A model generated the notes under the pieces. The model searched no databases. It was not told where the DNA came from and saw only the letters and a list, made by a program, of their open reading frames with translations. DNA of 64,000 nucleotides from NCBI GenBank assembly GCA_016218045.1, contig JACRFB010000031.1, positions 153,784 to 217,783 on the forward strand, written 5' to 3'. This DNA is from Ignavibacteriota bacterium (GTDB taxonomy: Bacteria; Bacteroidota; Ignavibacteria; SZUA-365). Both the position numbers and the translations under genes were made by a program. Below, one piece after another: positions 1-8,038 of the stretch (within the stretch, counting starts at the first letter, position 1; every line of letters starts with the position of its first letter).

Positions 1-533
<533 letters not shown>

Positions 534-549
534 CAGGAAACCCATCCCC

Positions 550-858
550 ATGAACGAAGCACGCGTGCGCCGCCTCGCGAAAGAGGGGCGCGTCGAACTG
601 ACGCGAAAGATGTTCAAGCGTCTCACCCGCGACGGATACGCGGTCACGGACCTCGTCACCTCCCTGACCATCTCGGAGATAAAGAACGAGGACGTGCTCG
701 CGTACCCTGATTTTGCATGCGCGCTCGGAACACGCGACACAACGCGGAGGCACGATATCGTCTGTGTGCAGACGGGCGACGGGACTACCGTCCGCCTCGT
801 CGGCCTGTTCCATCGCAAGCCCCCCGCGCCACCAAAACAAGAAGCGGACGAAGAATGA
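550..858 (+). CDS. DUF4258-like small protein, probable toxin of a TA pair
   Basis: A 102-residue basic protein starting at ATG 550, 16 bases after the HPPD stop. Its outline (R-rich N-terminal helix, a TISEIKNEDVLAYPDF segment, then a strand-rich C-terminus with DIVCVQTGDGTTVRLVGLF) resembles DUF4258, a small RelE/MqsR-like fold often paired with a YgiT-type zinc-finger protein. Exactly that partner follows, overlapping by ATGA at 855-858. Translational coupling plus the partner are the main evidence for a toxin role; I see no catalytic residue I can name with certainty. It could also be a housekeeping DUF4258 protein of unknown activity. Confidence 0.7.
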   Translation: MNEARVRRLAKEGRVELTRKMFKRLTRDGYAVTDLVTSLTISEIKNEDVLAYPDFACALGTRDTTRRHDIVCVQTGDGTTVRLVGLFHRKPPAPPKQEADEE

Positions 859-1256
859 CATCGCGACGTTACAGTTCCTGCTCCTACTGCGGCAGCGCCG
901 TCGAGGAACGCCACATCCGCGTCGAGACCTGGATCGGCGACACGCTCACGGTATTCGAGGACGTTCCAGCCGGCGTGTGTTCCCATTGCGGCGAGGAGTA
1001 TCTCGGTGCGGACACCCAGGAAAAAATGTTCGCTCTCACAAAGAGTGCTCCGCGGCGCACCATGGACGTGCCGGTGTACGGTTTCACCGATCCGCTCACC
1101 GTCGCCAAGGCGGCTGCAAAGCGCAAGGGTCAGCAGCCCAGCGAACGTGCCTTCGACGCCGCTGATGAGGAGAGCGATGTGCCCTTGACCTCCGACGAGG
1201 AGATCTCCAAACTGATGGAGACCGACTTCGAGGAATGGGAGGACTCTGAGCGGTAG
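855..1256 (+). CDS. YgiT/MqsA-type zinc-finger protein, probable antitoxin
   Basis: A 133-residue protein whose ATG at 855 overlaps the upstream stop. Two CxxC pairs (C9-C12 and C42-C45) form the MqsA/YgiT-type zinc site, the second in the phrase GVCSHCGEEY. In MqsA proteins this zinc domain binds the toxin while a C-terminal helix-turn-helix binds DNA. Here the C-terminal half has no obvious helix-turn-helix and ends in a strongly acidic tail (EEISKLMETDFEEWEDSE), which could mask the basic partner directly. The pairing with the gene at 550 supports a toxin-antitoxin interpretation, though function is inferred. Confidence 0.75.
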   Translation: MTSRRYSSCSYCGSAVEERHIRVETWIGDTLTVFEDVPAGVCSHCGEEYLGADTQEKMFALTKSAPRRTMDVPVYGFTDPLTVAKAAAKRKGQQPSERAFDAADEESDVPLTSDEEISKLMETDFEEWEDSER

Positions 1257-1350
1257 TACCCACGTGTCACATCGCCGCGCGGTTGGCCTTTCCGAGAGCG
1301 GACCGGCGGTGGATTCCGCCATCGAGTGCGGGCGTCGACGCAGTGTTTCC

Positions 1351-1382
1351 TTTGCAATTCGCTGCCCGGCGTCCTAGCTTTG
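1351..1382 (+). promoter_or_regulatory. Bacteroidota-type promoter of the mla operon
   Basis: TTTG at 1351-1354, 20 bases, then TAGCTTTG at 1375-1382, matching the Bacteroidota TTTG / TAnnTTTG consensus. It ends 23 bases before the ATG of mlaE at 1406 and supports that start rather than the longer open frame from 1283. Confidence 0.7.
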
Positions 1383-1405
1383 TTGACAGTCTCGATCACA
1401 CACGA

Positions 1406-2215
1406 ATGCTTCCTTTGATTCCCAGCGCACTCGCCTCACTCGTTGAGTTGTACTATCGGCGCGCCGTGCGCGCTATGGAAGAGGTGTACGGCATCACGAT
1501 GTTCGGCATGCGGTTCTTCCGCTACGTCTTCCGGCCGCCGTATGAACTCGGTGAAATCCGGAAGCACATGGACGAACTCGGAGCCAAGTCGATTCCGTTG
1601 CTCACCGTCGTGGGTCTCATCATGGGACTGATTCTCGCGCTGCAGTCACGCCCCACGCTCGACCGTTTCGGCGCCGGCTCCTTTCTTCCGGCAATGATCG
1701 CGCTGACCATAGTGCGTGAACTTGGTCCGGTGATAACCGCGTTGATTGTCGCGGGCCGCGTCTCGTCGGGCATCGGCGCCGAGCTGGGCTCGATGAAGGT
1801 GACCGAGCAGATCGACGCGCTCGAGGTTTCGGCCGTCGATCCGTTCAACTACCTTGTTGTGACGCGCATCGTGGCCTGCATAATCATGCTGCCGCTGCTA
1901 ACGGCGTATGTCGATTTTCTCGCAATTTTCGGCGGCTTCCTCGCCGAAGCGCTGGCCTCGAACTCCACGTTCCAACTGTACTTCTCCGAAACGATCTCAT
2001 CCATCAAATTCCTCGACCTCGTGCCCGGTGTGGGCAAGACGGCCGTGTTCGGGTACATCATCGGACTCATCGGCGCGTATGAGGGCTTCAACACCACGCG
2101 CGGCACCGAGGGCGTGGGTCGCGCTGCGACCACATCGGTGGTGCTCGCCTCGCTCAACATCATCTTTGTCGACATGGTGATCATTCAACTGACACTTATT
2201 TTTTTCGGGTCCTGA
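1406..2215 (+). CDS. mlaE: MlaE-family ABC transporter permease (lipid asymmetry)
   Basis: A 269-residue inner-membrane permease of the MlaE family, the translocation subunit of systems that move phospholipids between inner and outer membrane. The family core is clear: LTVVGLIMGLILALQS, the ALTIVRELGPVITALIVAGR segment, GAELGSMKVTEQIDALEV (the conserved helix touching the ATPase), and a C-terminal hydrophobic stretch ending LTLIFFGS. The frame stays open from 1283, but ATG 1406 gives the normal family length and lies just downstream of the promoter. The stop overlaps the mlaF start by one base. Confidence 0.93.
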   Translation: MLPLIPSALASLVELYYRRAVRAMEEVYGITMFGMRFFRYVFRPPYELGEIRKHMDELGAKSIPLLTVVGLIMGLILALQSRPTLDRFGAGSFLPAMIALTIVRELGPVITALIVAGRVSSGIGAELGSMKVTEQIDALEVSAVDPFNYLVVTRIVACIIMLPLLTAYVDFLAIFGGFLAEALASNSTFQLYFSETISSIKFLDLVPGVGKTAVFGYIIGLIGAYEGFNTTRGTEGVGRAATTSVVLASLNIIFVDMVIIQLTLIFFGS

Positions 2216-2955
2216 TGAACGACATCCCGATGATCGACGTGCGCGACGTGCGCAAATCCTTCGACGACCACCATGTGCTGCGCGGCGTCTCGATGCGTGT
2301 GGACACGGGTTCGAGTGAGGTGATACTGGGCAGAAGCGGCATCGGCAAAAGCGTGCTGCTGAAGAGTATCGTCGGCTTGCTCACGCCCGAGGGCGGCAGT
2401 ATTCGGGTGCGTGGCGAAGAGGTTATCGGCATGGGCGTGCGCGACCTGAACCGCATCAGAAAAAACATCGGTTACGTGTTTCAGTACGCGGCGCTGTACG
2501 ACTCGATGACCGTGCGCGAGAATCTCGAATTTCCCCTGCGGAAACACGCCTCCATGAGCGAGGCCGAGATCACCGACCGTGTCATGCAGCAGCTCGAGCT
2601 TGTCGGTCTCGAGGACGCCGTCGACAAAATGCCCTCGGAATTGAGCGGCGGCATGAAAAAACGTATCGGTCTCGCACGCGCCATCATCACGCGGCCCGAC
2701 ATGGTGCTGTACGACGAACCGACCGCGGGACTCGATCCGATGACGGCGCGCGAAATCAGCGAGCTTATCCTCGACCTCGAACAGCGTTTCGGCATCTCGT
2801 CGATCACCGTGACGCACGATCTCGAATGCGCGCGCATCGTGGCCGACACCATCTACATTCTCGAGGACGGTATCTTCACCCATTCGGGCGGGTATGAAGA
2901 CCTGAAACACAACGACGATCCATTGGTACGTTCCTTCTTCCAGGCGGCAGTATGA
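2215..2955 (+). CDS. mlaF: MlaF-family ABC transporter ATP-binding protein
   Basis: A 246-residue cytoplasmic ATPase that powers MlaE. Walker A is GRSGIGKS (residues 39-46), the signature LSGGM is at 143-147 and Walker B VLYDEPT at 164-170, followed by a switch His in TVTHDLE. The signature reads LSGGMKKR rather than LSGGQ, as is usual for MlaF proteins. ATG 2215 shares its A with the mlaE stop and the gene itself overlaps mlaD by four bases, so all three are translationally coupled. Substrate (phospholipid) is inferred from the family. Confidence 0.95.
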   Translation: MNDIPMIDVRDVRKSFDDHHVLRGVSMRVDTGSSEVILGRSGIGKSVLLKSIVGLLTPEGGSIRVRGEEVIGMGVRDLNRIRKNIGYVFQYAALYDSMTVRENLEFPLRKHASMSEAEITDRVMQQLELVGLEDAVDKMPSELSGGMKKRIGLARAIITRPDMVLYDEPTAGLDPMTAREISELILDLEQRFGISSITVTHDLECARIVADTIYILEDGIFTHSGGYEDLKHNDDPLVRSFFQAAV

Positions 2956-4025
2956 AACAGCAGCTATCGCGCGCGCGCGTCGGCTTCCTCATCTTTGTGG
3001 GTGTGATCACGTTTGTTGTGGCCATCTTTCTCGTCGGCGAGAAGACGCAGATGTTCAGTTCCACCTTCACCGTGCTCGTCAATTTCTCGAGCGCCGAGGG
3101 TGTGAAGCCGGGCAGTTATGTGGTTCTCTCCGGCTACACGGTTGGTTCCGTCACCGACATCAGTCTGTCGGAGGATGCCGACTCGGTGCGGCTCGAATTA
3201 CGCCTTGACGAATCGGTGCGGCCCTTCATTAAGGCCGACACAAAGGCCGAGATCAAACAGGAAGGCCTCGTCGGGAACAAAATCATCAACCTGATCATCG
3301 GGTCGCCCGCACTCCCGTCGGTGGGGAACAACGACTTCATCCAGGGCGTGCCCCCGTTTGCACTGACAGGACTCGCCGACAACGTGTCCGCCATCACCGA
3401 CACCTCCAAGATCATCGCGAGCGAGATCAAAACTCTGCTTGTGCGCCTGAACAACGGTGATGGATTCCTGGGCCGTCTGCTGCGCGACGACGCGCTGTAC
3501 GCGGACCTCGCGGGCATCACGGGCAAGGTAGACAGCGGACTGACAATCGCGACCTCACAACTTGTGCGTTTGACCGACATCCTGCAGCGTGTCACAAAAA
3601 ACGTCGACGGTCTTGTGCAGCGCTCCGACAGCACACTCGGCACCGTGAACGACGCGACCCGCGAGCTTGCCGTACTGCTCGAAAATCTCAACAATGGCCG
3701 CGGCACCGCCGGGGCGCTGTTGACCGACCGCAAGCTATACGACTCACTTGTCACGCTCGTCGGTTCGTTCAACGACGTCGCATACGACGCGGGCAACGCC
3801 GCCAATCAACTGACCCAGAGCATCTACGCTATGCGGCAGCACTGGCTGCTTGGGCGCGTCTTCGGCGGTGACGACATCGACACCGCGCCCGCGCCGACGC
3901 CCGCGTATCAGAAGATCATGCGCGAATTACGCGCACGCACCGCGGAACTCGACAAACGCGAGGCGCGCATCCGCGAGCTGGAGCGCGCACTGCAGGCGCC
4001 GGAACCGTCGAAGCAGGGGCAATGA
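2952..4025 (+). CDS. mlaD: MlaD-like MCE-domain substrate-binding protein
   Basis: A 357-residue protein with one N-terminal membrane anchor (about residues 10-30, GFLIFVGVITFVVAIFLVG), then an MCE domain (about 38-115, including VNFSSAEGVKPGSYVVLSGY) that forms the lipid-conducting hexameric ring in the periplasm. A long mostly helical region follows, ending in a charged coiled-coil-like tail rich in Glu and Arg (about 320-350). E. coli MlaD is only about 180 residues; the long helical extension is closer to Mce/LetB-like or plant TGD2-like forms that may bridge the periplasm. ATG 2952 overlaps the mlaF stop. Confidence 0.92.
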   Translation: MKQQLSRARVGFLIFVGVITFVVAIFLVGEKTQMFSSTFTVLVNFSSAEGVKPGSYVVLSGYTVGSVTDISLSEDADSVRLELRLDESVRPFIKADTKAEIKQEGLVGNKIINLIIGSPALPSVGNNDFIQGVPPFALTGLADNVSAITDTSKIIASEIKTLLVRLNNGDGFLGRLLRDDALYADLAGITGKVDSGLTIATSQLVRLTDILQRVTKNVDGLVQRSDSTLGTVNDATRELAVLLENLNNGRGTAGALLTDRKLYDSLVTLVGSFNDVAYDAGNAANQLTQSIYAMRQHWLLGRVFGGDDIDTAPAPTPAYQKIMRELRARTAELDKREARIRELERALQAPEPSKQGQ

Positions 4026-4924
4026 AAATCCTGATTCTCGGGCATCTTGTCCTGGACGAAATACATCCGTACAACGGTCCCGTCATCGAGAGCTTCGGCG
4101 GCATTCACTTCCCGGTGTCGGCCTTCGGCGCCATTTCCACCACATCGGATGTGGTATACCCATGTTTTCCGGCCGGAGCCGACGCATGGGATTCCTTCCA
4201 GCGGGCGGTGGGCGAGTTTCCGTGCCTGGACACGCGCGGTATCTGGAAAGTGTCCGACGCAACAACCCGTGTGCGTCTCTTCCACGACGCGCAGGCGCAG
4301 TACAACACACAGCTCGTGCGCAGTCTCGGCCCCATTCCCTTCGAGCGTTTTGCCCCGCATCTCGACGGCTGCGATCTCGTGTATATCAACTTCATGACCG
4401 GCGAGGACCTCACGCTCGACACCGCCGAGTCTCTGCGTGCCGCCACACGCTGCCTCATCTACCTCGACCTCCACATGATCGCGTACCGTGTCGGCAGGGA
4501 CGGACACCGGGCGACACATCCCGTGCAGGATTGGCGGCGCTGGGCGGCGACGGCCGACGTGCTGCAGTGCAACGAGAGGGAACTTGCCGCCTTTGTGCCT
4601 GTCGAAGGAGACGAACGCGCGCGGGCCGACGCCCTGTTCGAAGGGAGCGGACCGCGCCTGCTTGTGGTCACACGCGGCGAGCGCGGCGCGACACTCTTCA
4701 CCGCCGAAGGACAGACACACATCGCACCTGTACCGCTCGACACCGTTGTCGACTCCACCGGCTGCGGTGATACGTTCGGGTCGACATTGGCGTACTTTCT
4801 CGCGAAGGGCCTTCCGGCCACTGAGGCCGCGTCCCGCGCCGCGCGCGCGGGCGCGTTTGTCGCCACGCTGCGCGGATCAGAAGGCATGGCGGGCCTTTCG
4901 CACATTGTGCAGGAGCACGCATGA
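4022..4924 (+). CDS. PfkB/ribokinase-family carbohydrate kinase
   Basis: A 300-residue sugar kinase of the PfkB family. The C-terminal signature DSTGCGDTFGS (near residue 242) carries the catalytic Asp and anion hole; an N-terminal SFGGIHFPVSAFGA region is in the place of the sugar-binding G-G motif. The specific sugar cannot be read from sequence. Start ATG overlaps the mlaD stop by four bases and the stop overlaps the next gene in the same way, so the kinase and the RmlD-like reductase are co-translated with a lipid transport system. A role in building an envelope sugar is a reasonable guess but only that. Confidence 0.85.
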   Translation: MKILILGHLVLDEIHPYNGPVIESFGGIHFPVSAFGAISTTSDVVYPCFPAGADAWDSFQRAVGEFPCLDTRGIWKVSDATTRVRLFHDAQAQYNTQLVRSLGPIPFERFAPHLDGCDLVYINFMTGEDLTLDTAESLRAATRCLIYLDLHMIAYRVGRDGHRATHPVQDWRRWAATADVLQCNERELAAFVPVEGDERARADALFEGSGPRLLVVTRGERGATLFTAEGQTHIAPVPLDTVVDSTGCGDTFGSTLAYFLAKGLPATEAASRAARAGAFVATLRGSEGMAGLSHIVQEHA

Positions 4925-5859
4925 AAATTCTCATCACCGGCGCGCATGGACTGCTCGGTCAGAAAATCGCCGTGGTCTTTGCGCAGGAGTCCGATCACAC
5001 ACTGCTTCTGACGGATCTCGCCTCCGAGACCTTTTTTACAAATCCGCGCTTCGAATATCAACAGCTCGATATCACACAACGCGGCGACGTCAAGAGTCTC
5101 GTCACGCAGTACAAACCCGACGTCATCATCAACACCGCGGCGATGACCGACGTCGACGGATGTGAAACCGACCGCGAGCAATGCTGGCGGCTCAATGTGG
5201 ACGGTTTGAAGAACCTGCTTATCTCCGCGCGTCGCCTCGATTCGTGCCGTATCGTTCAACTGTCCACCGACTACGTCTTCGACGGGAAAGACATCGCCTA
5301 CGGCGAAACCTCGCGGCCGAATCCGTTGAGCTATTACGGCAAATCCAAGCTCGCGGCCGAAAACGCGCTGGCTTCCAGCGGAGTGCCCGGTGTGGTGGTG
5401 CGCACGCAGGTGCTCTACGGCACGGGCTTCAACGTGCGCACGAACTTCGTGGCCTGGGTCCTTGCGATGCTCGAGAAAAAGACGGCGTTCCGCGTCGTGA
5501 CCGATCAGATCGGCAATCCCACGCTGGTCGACGATCTCGCGTACGCGCTGCTGAAGATCAGTGAAAGCCGCGCGACCGGTCTGTACCATGTGTCCGGACC
5601 CGAATCCATCGACCGCTACACCTTTGCGCGGCGCATCGCCAGCACGTTCGATTTCGATCCGGCGCTGATAGGCGAAACCACCTCGATCGACATCGGGCAG
5701 GCGGCGAACCGTCCGCTGTGCAGCACCTTTGTCACGCTCAAATTCGAGTCGGAGTTTCGGTACCGGCTCAGCGACGTGTCGCAGGGACTTCTGCGCCTTC
5801 GGCGTCAGTACAAACACGGTGCGCAGCATCTGGACCTGCTTCCCGGCGCATCGCGCTGA
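4921..5859 (+). CDS. RmlD-like NAD(P)-dependent sugar reductase (SDR family)
   Basis: A 312-residue extended short-chain dehydrogenase resembling dTDP-4-dehydrorhamnose reductase. The Rossmann motif TGAHGLLGQKI is at the very N-terminus; STDYVFDG and the catalytic YYGKSK (Tyr and Lys, about residues 136-141) are typical RmlD features, as is NPTLVDDLA. No RmlA, B or C gene is nearby, so the substrate may be another nucleotide sugar. It is the last gene of the mla-led operon, overlapping the PfkB kinase by ATGA and followed by a short hairpin. Confidence 0.85.
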   Translation: MKILITGAHGLLGQKIAVVFAQESDHTLLLTDLASETFFTNPRFEYQQLDITQRGDVKSLVTQYKPDVIINTAAMTDVDGCETDREQCWRLNVDGLKNLLISARRLDSCRIVQLSTDYVFDGKDIAYGETSRPNPLSYYGKSKLAAENALASSGVPGVVVRTQVLYGTGFNVRTNFVAWVLAMLEKKTAFRVVTDQIGNPTLVDDLAYALLKISESRATGLYHVSGPESIDRYTFARRIASTFDFDPALIGETTSIDIGQAANRPLCSTFVTLKFESEFRYRLSDVSQGLLRLRRQYKHGAQHLDLLPGASR

Positions 5860-5863
5860 AGCC

Positions 5864-5885
5864 GCGCGGGTCCGCGCCTTTTCTC
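5864..5885 (+). terminator. Short hairpin with T-rich tail after the mla operon
   Basis: GCGCG (5864-5868), a four-base loop and CGCGC (5873-5877) are followed by CTTTTCTCTT. The stem is short, but the GC stem and T-rich run right after the operon's last stop fit a weak intrinsic terminator. Confidence 0.45.
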
Positions 5886-5945
5886 TTCGAGCCGTCCGCT
5901 GTATCTTACCGAGTTGCAGATTTTGAGACTAGAAGGACATCGAAC

Positions 5946-7232
5946 ATGCTCGACATGAAACGCATCCGGGAGAATCCGGACGCCATCCGCACGGGAATAA
6001 CACGGAAGAACGAAAAGGACCGTCTCGACGAAGTCCTCGCACTGGACCTGCGCCGGCGGACCATCATCGGTGAAGTCGAAGGACTCAAGAGCCGTCGCAA
6101 TACCGTGTCCCAGGAAATCGCGCGTCTCAAGAAGGCGAAGGAAGACGCCGACGCTCTTATCGCAGAGATGAAAGGTGTATCGGATCGTATCGCCGAACTC
6201 GATACCGAACTGCGCGACACCGAGAGCGGTATCGACGACCTCGTCCTGTACATTCCGAACATGCCGCACGAGAGCGTGCCGGTGGGCAGCAGCGCCGCCG
6301 ACAACGTGGAAGTACGTCGCTGGGTGCCCGAGGGGACAGTCGGATTAAACGCCGAGACACCTGCGCCCGTGCTGGACCACATTGAACTCGGCAAAAAACA
6401 CGCGATGCTCGATTTCGAGCGCGGCACCAAGCTCAGCGGCAGCGGCTTCCCGCTGTACACCGGCAAGGGCGCGACACTCGAGCGCGCGCTCATCAATTTC
6501 ATGCTGGACCTGCATCTCGCCGAGCACGGCTACACCGAGGTGTTCCCGCCCTTTGTTGTGAACGCCGCCTCGATGCGCGGCACGGGGCAGCTCCCGAAGA
6601 TGAGCGACGACATGTACCGCTGCGTCGACGAGGACCTGTACCTCATTCCCACCGCCGAAGTGCCGCTCACAAACATCTACCGCGACGAAGTGCTGCAGGG
6701 CGCGCAGCTTCCGATCAAGTTCTGCGGGTATTCCGCGTGTTTCCGTCGCGAGGCGGGATCGTACGGGAAGGAGACCAAGGGATTCCTCCGTGTGCATCAG
6801 TTCAACAAGGTCGAGATGGTGAAATTCACGACGCCCGAGACATCGTACGACGAACTCGAATCGCTCGTCGCCGACGCCGAGGATATACTGCAGAAACTCA
6901 ACGTGCCGTACCGCGTGCTGCTGCTGTGCACGGGCGACATGAGCTTCGCCTCGGCGAAGACATACGACATCGAAGTGTGGTCGCCCGGCGAAAACAAATG
7001 GCTCGAGGCGTCATCGTGCTCGTGCTTCGAGGACTTCCAGGCGCGGCGCGCAATGATTCGCTTCAAGCGGGATGCACAGAGCAAACCCGAATTCGTGCAC
7101 ACACTCAACGGTTCAGGACTTGCAACATCGCGGCTGATGGTGGCCCTGCTCGAAAACAATCAACAGGCCGACGGAACGATACGTGTACCCGAGGCGCTGC
7201 GCCGCTACACCGGCTTCGAGAGTATCGGTTGA
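5946..7232 (+). CDS. serS: Serine--tRNA ligase
   Basis: A 428-residue class II aminoacyl-tRNA synthetase that charges tRNA-Ser (and tRNA-Sec where present). The N-terminal 110 residues form the long antiparallel coiled-coil arm with alternating charged and hydrophobic residues. The catalytic core shows motif 2 around FRREAGSYGKETKG (about residue 266) and motif 3 NGSGLATSRLMVALLEN (about 388). ATG 5946 gives MLDMKRIRENPD, the standard family start; the frame upstream is open but non-homologous. Length matches the usual 425-430. Confidence 0.97.
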   Translation: MLDMKRIRENPDAIRTGITRKNEKDRLDEVLALDLRRRTIIGEVEGLKSRRNTVSQEIARLKKAKEDADALIAEMKGVSDRIAELDTELRDTESGIDDLVLYIPNMPHESVPVGSSAADNVEVRRWVPEGTVGLNAETPAPVLDHIELGKKHAMLDFERGTKLSGSGFPLYTGKGATLERALINFMLDLHLAEHGYTEVFPPFVVNAASMRGTGQLPKMSDDMYRCVDEDLYLIPTAEVPLTNIYRDEVLQGAQLPIKFCGYSACFRREAGSYGKETKGFLRVHQFNKVEMVKFTTPETSYDELESLVADAEDILQKLNVPYRVLLLCTGDMSFASAKTYDIEVWSPGENKWLEASSCSCFEDFQARRAMIRFKRDAQSKPEFVHTLNGSGLATSRLMVALLENNQQADGTIRVPEALRRYTGFESIG

Positions 7233-7266
7233 TCGCCGGGATTCTCAGCCGCTCGGACGCCGGCGC

Positions 7267-8010
7267 ATGATACGCGCAGTCACCATCGATTTCTGGAACA
7301 CACTCGTCGACACTTCGAACGGCGAGGCGCGGCGCCGCGCGCGCAATGCAGCGCTGCGCGACTTGCTGCACACACACCGGGTGGCGTGGGACGATGATCT
7401 CCTTGCCGCAGGCATGAAACACATCTACGCGGCCTTCGAGCGCACATGGTTCGATGAAAAACGTACACCGAGCGCGGATGAAAGCGTGGCGGCGCTGTGG
7501 GCGTTTCTGAATGTGTCTGTCGCGGCCGACGAACATGCGCGCGTGGTCACCGTGTTCGAGGACAGTATCCTGCTGGGAATGCCCGCGCTGCTGCCGGGCG
7601 CCGCCGACGCGCTCGAACGGCTTGCGGCCACACGCCGCCTGGCCGTTATTTCCGATACTGCCTTTTCTCCCGGACGCGTTCTTCGCGCGGTGCTCGAACA
7701 TCACGATGTCGCGCGGCATTTCAGCACCATGGTGTTCTCGGACGAGACCGGCGTATCGAAACCGCATCTCAAGGCCTTCACGACGGCACTATCAGCCCTC
7801 GGGGCGGATGCCGGCGACGCGGTGCATATCGGCGACATCGAACGAACGGACATCGACGGCGCACTGGATGCGGGTATGCAGGCCATACTTTTCCGGGGTG
7901 ACCCGGGCGCCATGTCCTTTAACGGCGATGCCCCCACACGCGCGCAGGCGGTGGCGTGGAGTTGGGACGAGGTCCCGGGAATCATCGAACGGCTTTCCGG
8001 CGTTATGTAG
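7267..8010 (+). CDS. HAD-superfamily hydrolase
   Basis: A 247-residue cytoplasmic haloacid-dehalogenase-like hydrolase. Motif I is DFWNTLVD with the nucleophile Asp at residue 8; the usual second Asp (general acid) is replaced by Trp, a known variation in the COG1011 group but one that makes an ordinary phosphatase assignment less certain. Motif II is VISDT (about 127), motif III the Lys in GVSKPHLK (about 163), and motif IV HIGDIERTDIDGA (about 192). Substrate unknown. It starts 34 bases after serS and is followed by the ABC exporter. Confidence 0.85.
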   Translation: MIRAVTIDFWNTLVDTSNGEARRRARNAALRDLLHTHRVAWDDDLLAAGMKHIYAAFERTWFDEKRTPSADESVAALWAFLNVSVAADEHARVVTVFEDSILLGMPALLPGAADALERLAATRRLAVISDTAFSPGRVLRAVLEHHDVARHFSTMVFSDETGVSKPHLKAFTTALSALGADAGDAVHIGDIERTDIDGALDAGMQAILFRGDPGAMSFNGDAPTRAQAVAWSWDEVPGIIERLSGVM

Positions 8011-8038
8011 CAGTCACCCATTCGCGAAAGAACCATCT

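Noticed and set aside
1283..1405. Longer N-terminus of MlaE from 1283
   Set aside because: The extra residues are unlike the family and cover the promoter at 1351-1382.
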